Source of the DNA: Acidobacteriota bacterium
GTDB taxonomy: Bacteria; Acidobacteriota; Blastocatellia; Pyrinomonadales; Pyrinomonadaceae
Assembly (NCBI GenBank): GCA_029862725.1
Contig: JAOTWT010000060.1
Span: 1 to 10,699 of the forward strand
DNA: 10,699 bases
Direction: 5' to 3'
The position numbers and the translations under genes are program-made. Position 1 is the first letter of the stretch. Every line of letters starts with the position of its first letter. The notes below the pieces were generated by a model. It was not told the origin of the DNA and ran no database searches. It saw nothing but the letters and a program-made list of their open reading frames with translations. Positions 5,879-10,699 of this stretch are shown here, one piece after another.

Positions 5879-8287
5879 TCAATTCCTCAGGGGCTTACCC
5901 GTCTTGAGCATATGGGCAATCCGCGCTTGTGTCTTGGGCTCGCCGCAAAGACTCAAAAACGCCTCGCGTTCGAGCTCGATCAAACGCTGCTCGGAAACGA
6001 GCGATGTATGATTCAGATCACCTCCACTCATGACCCGTGCGAGCTTGCGCCCGATCAGTTCGTCGTGATCGGAAATATAACCCCCTTTCTTCATCATGTG
6101 AAGGGCAATCTTCATTGAGGCCTGCGCCTGCTCACCAAGAGCCAGTATGTCGTTTCGCTCTACCGGCTGAACATATCCGGCCGCCGCCAGATTGAGCACT
6201 TCCTGTTTGGCGTCCGCGATAAGGCGGTCACCATTCATTGTTATCGCATCCGAAGGCCTTAGAATTCCCCAGCTCTTCGCTTCCTGTGCGGATGTCGCGA
6301 CCTTGCCCATTCCGATAAGTTCAAAAGTGCTCTTCAGAAACGCCAGCGGATCGGCATCGGGAGTCGCCTTCGCTTTATCCATCGTACGCATCGTAAGCTC
6401 TTTTGTTCCGCAACCGGCCGGAATCAGCCCGACACCGACCTCAACCAACCCGATATAGGTTTCCGCCGCCGCACGGACCCTGTCGCCGTGCATCGTCGTT
6501 TCACATCCTCCTCCGAGAGCCAAACCATAGGGCGCCGTCACGACCGGTTTCGCTGAATAGCGGAGACGCATCACCGCTTTCTGGAAGGTCGCGATCATAA
6601 GGTTTATGTCGTCCCATTCCTCTTCCTGCGCGGCGAGCAGAAGCATCATTATGTTTGCACCCGCAGAGAAGTTGCCGCCCTGGTTGCCGACCACGAGTCC
6701 TTCAAAGTTCTTTTCGACCTCGTCGATCGCGAAGTTCATCATCTGGACCGTGTCGCCGCCGATCGCATTCATCTTCGAGTGAAACTCAAGACACGCGACG
6801 CCATCGCCGATGTCGATAAGCGATGCACCGGCGTTCTTTTTGATCACGCCGTTTGTCTCTTTGACCGTATCGAGCACGATCACGCCCGCCTGAGCAGGTA
6901 TCTCTTTATATTCTCCGGCAACCAAATCAAAATGAAACTTCTTGCCGCCCTCGGACTTGTAAAAAGTTTCAGCTCCGGAGGCGAGCATCCTTTCAACGTT
7001 TTCCGGTACGGGCTGGCCTTCCTTCTTCATGCGTTCGACCGACTCCGCGACGCCGATCGCGTCCCACGTCTCAAACACCCCGATCTCCCAGCCAAAGCCC
7101 CATTTCATCGAGTTATCGACATCGACTACCGTATCGGCGATCTCGGGTATGCGGTTAGCGGCGTACCGCAATGCCCGCGAGGTTGTCTTCCATAGAAACT
7201 CCCCGACCTTGTCATCCCCCCACATCAATTTCTTGACCCGTGCTTCGCGGTCTTCGATCTGGCGGGCGGCTCCGATCGAGGCGAACTTCGTTTTTTCCTG
7301 CTGTTTGTACTCGAAGGATTCGAGATCGAGCTCGAGGATCACACGGTTTCCCTCGGCGTCCCTGGATTTCTTGTAAAAACCGCCGCCGGTCTTGTCCCCG
7401 AGAATTTTCTTCTCAAGCATTTTATTTATGACATCGGGAATTACGAAGGCCTCGCGGTCCTCGTCATCGGGAACCGCCGGGTAGAGGTTGTTGTTGACAT
7501 GAGCAAGGACATCGAGCCCGACCAGATCGGATGTCCTGAAGGTCGCGCTCTTGGCGTGGCCGATCGCCTTTCCGGTCATCTGGTCGACCTCGGTCGGTGT
7601 AAAACCCATATTCAGCATCTCGTGGATCGTCGCCATCATCCCGAATGTGCCGACACGGTTGGCGATGAAGTTCGGCTCGTCTTTCGCACCGACAACGCCC
7701 TTGCCAAGACGCTGATCCATAAAACCAAACACCTTGCAGGAGACCTCCGGCGAAGTCCATTCGGTCGGAATCACCTCGACGAGCTTCATATAACGCGGCG
7801 GGTTAAAGAAGTGTGTTCCCAGAAAATGCTGTTTGAAATCGTCTGAGAATGGTTCGGCAATTGATTTGATTGGTATCCCGCTCGTGTTCGAGGCGATCAC
7901 CGAGCCTGGTTTCCTGTATTTTTCGACCTCGGCAAAGACCTTGTGTTTGATGTCGAGGAGTTCGACGACAGCTTCTATAACAAGATCGCAATCCTTGATC
8001 CTTGGCATGTCATCGGAGAAGTTACCGAGTTCGATCAGGTTTGCGTTCGAATCGAGCATGAACGGCGCCGGTTTGAGTTTTTTGGCGGCCTCGAACATCG
8101 AGGTGACGATCCGGTTGCGGACTTGCGGCGATTCAAGCGTCAATCCCTTTGCCTTTTCCTCCTCGGTCAATTCGCTTGGAGCGATGTCCATTAGAAGTGT
8201 GGGTATTCCCGCGTTTGTAAGATGTGCGGCAATCGCGGCACCCATTGTTCCCGCGCCCAAAACAGCGGCTTTTCCGACTTTAAGCAT
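5879..8287 (-). CDS. fadN: Fused 3-hydroxyacyl-CoA dehydrogenase / enoyl-CoA hydratase (FadN type)
   Basis: An 802-residue bifunctional beta-oxidation enzyme: hydration of trans-2-enoyl-CoA, then NAD+-dependent oxidation of 3-hydroxyacyl-CoA. The domain order is dehydrogenase first, hydratase last, as in Bacillus FadN and opposite to E. coli FadB. The NAD site is G-A-G-T-M-G at 11-16. The catalytic His159 lies in G-T-H-F-F-N-P-P with Glu171 as its partner (V-E-V-I). N-F-I-A-N-R-V at 206-212 opens the C-terminal dehydrogenase domain, which continues in a second copy to about 450. The hydratase covers about 490-720, with oxyanion-hole segment F-S-A-G-A-N-I (540-546) and likely catalytic Glu596 (L-G-G-G-C-E) and Glu616 (G-L-V-E-V-G-V-G). 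The start at 8287 is backed by AGGGGA at 8298-8303. No thiolase or acyl-CoA dehydrogenase gene is adjacent. An operator/promoter pair lies just upstream. Confidence 0.96.
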   Translation of the reverse strand: MLKVGKAAVLGAGTMGAAIAAHLTNAGIPTLLMDIAPSELTEEEKAKGLTLESPQVRNRIVTSMFEAAKKLKPAPFMLDSNANLIELGNFSDDMPRIKDCDLVIEAVVELLDIKHKVFAEVEKYRKPGSVIASNTSGIPIKSIAEPFSDDFKQHFLGTHFFNPPRYMKLVEVIPTEWTSPEVSCKVFGFMDQRLGKGVVGAKDEPNFIANRVGTFGMMATIHEMLNMGFTPTEVDQMTGKAIGHAKSATFRTSDLVGLDVLAHVNNNLYPAVPDDEDREAFVIPDVINKMLEKKILGDKTGGGFYKKSRDAEGNRVILELDLESFEYKQQEKTKFASIGAARQIEDREARVKKLMWGDDKVGEFLWKTTSRALRYAANRIPEIADTVVDVDNSMKWGFGWEIGVFETWDAIGVAESVERMKKEGQPVPENVERMLASGAETFYKSEGGKKFHFDLVAGEYKEIPAQAGVIVLDTVKETNGVIKKNAGASLIDIGDGVACLEFHSKMNAIGGDTVQMMNFAIDEVEKNFEGLVVGNQGGNFSAGANIMMLLLAAQEEEWDDINLMIATFQKAVMRLRYSAKPVVTAPYGLALGGGCETTMHGDRVRAAAETYIGLVEVGVGLIPAGCGTKELTMRTMDKAKATPDADPLAFLKSTFELIGMGKVATSAQEAKSWGILRPSDAITMNGDRLIADAKQEVLNLAAAGYVQPVERNDILALGEQAQASMKIALHMMKKGGYISDHDELIGRKLARVMSGGDLNHTSLVSEQRLIELEREAFLSLCGEPKTQARIAHMLKTGKPLRN

Positions 8288-8328
8288 AATAATTAATTCC
8301 CCTAAACAGTTGATTATTGTTGCAGTCG

Positions 8329-8358
8329 AGTATAACTGAATGAGTATTCATTCAGCAA
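8329..8358 (-). promoter_or_regulatory. Predicted sigma-70-type promoter of fadN
   Basis: On the minus strand TTGCTG (8353-8358) and TATACT (8329-8334) are separated by 18 bp, giving a short leader of about 35 bases before the ribosome binding site and ATG at 8287. The -10 element is strong (5 of 6 consensus bases) and the -35 weak. The FadR-like dyad occupies the spacer. Transcription-start data are lacking; the call rests on spacing and on the operator's position. Confidence 0.5.
8337..8354 (-). promoter_or_regulatory. FadR (TetR-type) operator in the fadN promoter
   Basis: An 18-bp dyad read on the minus strand as TGAATGAATACTCATTCA. The symmetric flanking bases extend the perfect arms to 8 bp (ctgaatga/tcattcag, 8336-8355). 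It matches every position of the consensus I recall for Bacillus subtilis FadR, TGAATGAMTANTCATTCA, a TetR-family repressor released by long-chain acyl-CoA that controls fadN and other beta-oxidation genes there. It lies between the -35 and -10 elements, where a bound repressor would block RNA polymerase. The regulator gene itself is not in this window. Confidence 0.75.
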
Positions 8359-8393
8359 GAAGACGCGGTGTCGCACGCATGATGTTTAGAGTT

Positions 8394-8407
8394 ACGCCTT
8401 TAGGCGT
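8394..8407. repeat. Short palindrome acgcct-tt-aggcgt in the dinB-fadN gap
   Basis: Perfect 6-bp arms with a two-base loop, within the 153-bp stretch (8355-8507) that holds no convincing gene. The surrounding words (gtttagagttacgcc, aggcgtgattcc) look like an interspersed intergenic repeat, but only one copy is present here. Nearby are a 7-bp inverted pair (tttggtc at 8424-8430, gaccaaa at 8449-8455) and two copies of gtcagtgg (8414-8421, 8428-8435). Confidence 0.35.
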
Positions 8408-8507
8408 GATTCCGTCAGTGGTCTTTGGTCAGTGGCTAGATGTAGTTCGACCAAAAATCGGATGGAGCATCGCGTATGGAATCAGGTTATCCATTGCTTT
8501 CTCCCTT

Positions 8508-8978
8508 CTATTTCGCCATCCGCTTTATCAACTGTATCTGCCCGGCGTGATAGAGGTCATGCGCCGCGACCCCAACTATTAAATCGCGATATGTAGTCTT
8601 GCTTCCTTTTGGGACATCGTCCAGTTTTCGCGGCGCAATTCGACGCACTGCATCGATCAAATCCTTGTGGCACTGCTTTAGCAGTTTGATATCGGCTTTG
8701 AGGGCGCTCTCCGTTTTTTCCTCTGGACGCGCAAACCAATCGGATCCCTTGAGCGGAAACGAACCTGTCGGAATATCCACCAAACGCCTGTGAACAGAGT
8801 ATTTCCAGTATGCGCAGTGAACGACCAACTCCCAGATATTGTGACGGCCCTTGCCGGGCCTGACAGCCGCGAGCTCCGGTTTCAGACCCCGGATCGACCC
8901 GCTGAGGTTCGTCCCATGCCAGGATTTTTTTTGAAACGCCTGTTCGAGCTGAAGCAAAAGGAAATCTTTTTCTTTCAT
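8508..8978 (-). CDS. DinB-superfamily protein
   Basis: A 156-residue four-helix-bundle protein of the DinB superfamily. The metal-site histidines are His54 in E-L-V-V-H-C-A-Y-W-K, and His140 and His144 in V-A-A-H-D-L-Y-H-A-G-Q-I-Q-L, the family's most conserved segment. W49 in H-N-I-W-E is also typical. The ATG at 8978 lacks a clear ribosome binding site but is the only suitable start before the conserved region. It lies upstream of fadN on the same strand, but the fadN promoter and operator intervene, so the two are probably transcribed separately. The function is unknown; family members act as thiol-dependent transferases or detoxification and stress proteins. Confidence 0.88.
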   Translation of the reverse strand: MKEKDFLLLQLEQAFQKKSWHGTNLSGSIRGLKPELAAVRPGKGRHNIWELVVHCAYWKYSVHRRLVDIPTGSFPLKGSDWFARPEEKTESALKADIKLLKQCHKDLIDAVRRIAPRKLDDVPKGSKTTYRDLIVGVAAHDLYHAGQIQLIKRMAK

Positions 8979-9032
8979 TCGGGAATGATAATCGAAGTCG
9001 CCTTGAATTTATAGAGATTTTTGCAGAGCCTC

Positions 9033-9226
9033 GCCCGCGAAACACGCGAAAAGACACGAAAGGAACAAGAAACTGAGAATTGCGGTTGGGAGTTTGCAGC
9101 GAGGTTAGGAATGGCGACGGAATGGCGAAACGAAAGTCTCGGTCGGCGACAACTGAAAACGTTAGCATCTCAACAAGTAAACCCAGTCTTGCTCTTTTTT
9201 CGTGTCTTTTCGCGTGTTTCGCGGGC
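9033..9226 (+). repeat. MITE-like element with 29-bp perfect terminal inverted repeats
   Basis: The first, complete copy of the repeat. The left arm is 9033-9061 and the right arm 9198-9226, perfect inverted repeats of 29 bp ending in 'cgcgtgtttcgcgggc' on the right; imperfect pairing continues inward to about 9070 and 9187. The 194-bp element carries no credible gene. Open frames in it and in the array are short translations of the repeat in several frames on both strands. I see no clear target-site duplication. Strand is given in the orientation of the 'gaaaacgtt' core only for comparison with the second array. Confidence 0.75.
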
Positions 9227-9587
9227 GGAAAGGCGACGGAATGGCGAAACTAAAATCTCGGTCGGCGACAACTGAAAACGTTAGCATCTCAGCAAGTAAA
9301 TCCAGTCTTGGTCTTTTTTCGCTCCTTTTTCGCGTGCTTCGCGGGCGAAAAGGCGACGGAATGGCGATACCAAAATCTCGGTCGGCGACAACTGAAAACG
9401 TTAGCATCTCAACAAGTAAATCCAGTCTTGCTCTTTTTTCGCTCCTTTTCTCGTGTTTCGCGGGCGAAAAGGCAACGGAATGGCGAAACGAAAGTCTCGG
9501 TCGGCGACAACTGAAAACGTTAGCATCTCAACAAGTAAACCCAGTCTTGCTCTTTTTTCGTGTCTTTTCGCGTGTTTCGCTGGCGAA
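9113..9587 (+). repeat. Tandem array A: four copies of a 117-120-bp unit
   Basis: Units are 9113-9231, 9232-9351, 9352-9470 and 9471-9587. A 36-base core (9137-9172 in unit 1, containing ggcgacaactgaaaacgtt) is identical in all four. Sequence variants group units 1 with 4 and 2 with 3, a nested A-B-B-A pattern. Each unit ends with the right terminal repeat of the element at 9033-9226. The unit lacks the left terminal repeat, so the array grew by duplication of the inner and right parts. The array ends 5 bp from the stop of the HExxH gene. Together with 8979-9032, where I see nothing, it makes up the whole gap between the two genes. Confidence 0.95.
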
Positions 9588-9592
9588 TCTCC

Positions 9593-10138
9593 CTAACTGC
9601 CTGAATACTGAGCGATCTGGCGAGTCAGCGCTCCGCGCATCAGCTCGATGTTTCGATCGGTGAGCTGGGTTCCGTCCCCGATCGGGTTTCCCGTCGCGAG
9701 TCCACCGCCCCCATCGTTATGGATGTCCTGAACCACGCGATCGCCGGAGTTGGCCTGAGCATCGAGCTTGTTATGCATCAGTTCGTGAAAGGCAAGATTC
9801 GCTATCGCGCGCGGGACTACCGAGATATCCCCGACATAGACCTCGGAAACCATACCCTGCGGGGTCTGAAACGTCGCACCAGCCGCTGTTCCCGCTTGCT
9901 GTCCCGTAAGGCGCCTGATGATGCTTGCCGACCGATGATCCAAAAAGTGGATCACGAGATCGCCCGCTGTTGGAACTGCCGGGGAAAAAGAGGTTTGAGG
10001 AGTAAAATCCGTTGTTTCGCAAACTCTTACAAAAAGCTGGTTTATTTCATTCGCCACGGTCGTGGCCTTGCCGGCCGACCAGCGCATCAGCCTCGGTGCC
10101 CGGATGTGATCCCTGCAAATTATTCGAATAACAGCCAT
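9593..10138 (-). CDS. Putative HExxH zinc metallopeptidase-like protein
   Basis: A 181-residue protein I cannot assign to a named family. The key motif is H-E-L-M-H at residues 118-122 within A-N-L-A-F-H-E-L-M-H-N-K-L-D-A, a zincin-type zinc-binding helix preceded by hydrophobic residues. Downstream D-I-H-N-D-G-G-G-G at 138-146 could supply the third ligand (His140 or Asp142). The N-terminus begins M-A-V-I-R-I-I-C-R-D with no signal peptide or membrane segment. I chose ATG at 10138 because GGAGG (10145-10149) lies six bases upstream. The open frame reaches 10216, but those 26 codons are translated repeat DNA. The gene is enclosed by the two repeat arrays, with inverted 30-bp arms (27/30 matching) 7 bp past its stop and 32 bp before its start. 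That suggests a cassette or a recent acquisition. Protease activity is an inference from the motif alone. Confidence 0.75.
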   Translation of the reverse strand: MAVIRIICRDHIRAPRLMRWSAGKATTVANEINQLFVRVCETTDFTPQTSFSPAVPTAGDLVIHFLDHRSASIIRRLTGQQAGTAAGATFQTPQGMVSEVYVGDISVVPRAIANLAFHELMHNKLDAQANSGDRVVQDIHNDGGGGLATGNPIGDGTQLTDRNIELMRGALTRQIAQYSGS

Positions 10139-10144
10139 AATGTG

Positions 10145-10149
10145 CCTCC
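10145..10149 (-). promoter_or_regulatory. Ribosome binding site of the HExxH gene
   Basis: GGAGG on the minus strand, six bases before ATG at 10138. It rules out the longer frame whose first 26 codons come from the repeat. Confidence 0.7.
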
Positions 10150-10171
10150 GCGCATAATGTACTTCATTGCT

Positions 10172-10699
10172 GCCCGCGAAACACGCAAAAAGACACGAAA
10201 GATAAGAAAGAATCAATTGTTGTTTGCGAGTTTACTGCGGCGCCTTGAAATATGATCTGGAAAAAATAGCCAGACATAAGCCCTGGTCAATTACGACCGA
10301 AAACGTTTTAATTTCAATAAATGAGAAAGCCCTATACCCGTTTTCGAGTTTTTTCGTGTGTTTCGCGGTAAAAGACACAAAAAAGAAAAAGAAATTAATT
10401 GCTGCTTACGAGTTTGCTGCGGCGCCCTGAAATATGATCTGGAGAAAATAGCCAGACTTAAGCCCAGGTCAATGACAAGCGAAGACGTTTGAATTTCAAT
10501 AAATGAAAAATCCCGATGCCCGTTTTCGAGTTTTTCGTGTGTTCCGCGGGAAAAGACACGAAAAAGAAGAAGAAGAAATTAATTGCTGATTACGAGTTTA
10601 CTGCGGCGCCCTGAAATATGATCTGGAGAAAATAGCCAGACTTAAGCCCAGGTCAATGACAAGCGAAGACGTTTGAATTTCAATAAATGAAAAATCCCG
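10172..10699 (+). repeat. Tandem array B: about three copies of a 182-bp unit, running off the window
   Basis: The first copy, 10172-10368, is a 197-bp element with inverted ends (gcccgcgaaacacg at the left, cgtgtgtttcgcgg at the right), like the element at 9033-9226. Measured from 'aaaagacac', units start at 10188, 10370 and 10551, with periods of 182 and 181 bp. Units 2 and 3 are identical over the last 99 bases available (10417-10515 and 10601-10699), so that duplication is recent; unit 1 is more diverged. Every copy contains a small possible stem (tctgg...ccaga) and a 'gaagacgtttgaatttcaa' or 'gaaaacgttttaatttcaa' core. No gene is credible in 10200-10699. Confidence 0.95.

Noticed and set aside
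5645..6118. 157-residue plus-strand ORF
   Set aside because: It lies antisense to the DinB gene and the fadN 3' end, both with clear families, and its translation has no recognisable motif.
7833..8339. 168-residue plus-strand ORF
   Set aside because: Antisense shadow of the NAD-binding domain of fadN, and it runs through the fadN promoter.
8424..8455. Terminator for the upstream DinB gene
   Set aside because: The tttggtc/gaccaaa stem is only 7 bp with an 18-base loop and is not followed by U residues.
8340..8582. 80-residue plus-strand ORF starting in the operator
   Set aside because: It begins inside the FadR-like dyad, overlaps the end of the DinB gene, lacks a ribosome binding site and shows no family features.
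9202..9663. 153-residue plus-strand ORF, and similar ORFs on both strands in array A
   Set aside because: They are translations of the tandem repeat in different frames, giving the same Arg/Ser-rich blocks over and over, with no ribosome binding site or domain.
10139..10216. N-terminal extension of the HExxH protein (26 more residues)
   Set aside because: The extra residues are encoded by array B's terminal repeat; a GGAGG site fixes the start at 10138.
9033..10699. CRISPR array, because of regularly spaced repeats
   Set aside because: The whole unit (119 or 182 bp) is repeated; there are no unique spacers between short repeats, and no cas genes are present.

Overview
This is a bacterial chromosomal window in which every protein gene I accept lies on the minus strand, so transcription runs from high to low coordinates. 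The proteins (a FadN-type fused beta-oxidation enzyme, two DinB-fold proteins, a DUF4442 hotdog protein, YbaK, Tag, a CPA1 antiporter) and the intergenic repeats ending in 'cgcgtgtttcgcgggc' suggest a member of Acidobacteriota, class Blastocatellia (Pyrinomonadaceae-like). That assignment is an impression from protein and repeat style; there is no rRNA or other marker here to prove it.

Layout from high to low coordinates. (1) 10172-10699 is a tandem array (period about 182 bp, running off the window). (2) 9593-10138 encodes a small protein with an HExxH zinc-protease motif. (3) 9033-9587 is a second tandem array (119-120 bp period, four copies) whose first copy forms an element of about 194 bp with 29-bp terminal inverted repeats. 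The two arrays look like diverged members of one family and bracket the HExxH gene. (4) 8508-8978 is a DinB-family gene. (5) 5879-8287 is the 802-residue 3-hydroxyacyl-CoA dehydrogenase/enoyl-CoA hydratase. Its promoter carries a perfect match to the Bacillus TetR-type FadR operator consensus, sitting between the -35 and -10 elements. (6) Downstream on the same strand are a second DinB-family gene, a four-helix membrane protein (4-nt overlap) and a hotdog protein. (7) 3852-4303 is a probable lipoprotein broken by a frameshift. (8) 3409-3768 is a VOC/glyoxalase-fold protein that probably starts at TTG. (9) A tightly coupled run follows: tag, a frameshifted nucleotidyltransferase, a 57-residue protein and ybaK. 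(10) 212-1453 is a Na+/H+ antiporter. (11) 1-62 is the start of a further gene.

Functional reading: the fadN cluster looks like fatty-acid degradation under acyl-CoA-responsive repression. The tag-to-ybaK run pairs alkylation repair and tRNA proofreading with a small two-gene nucleotidyltransferase module. Two genes carry single-base frameshifts within conserved domains, which means either real decay or indel errors in the assembly. The most unusual part is the HExxH gene enclosed by amplified palindromic-ended repeats.
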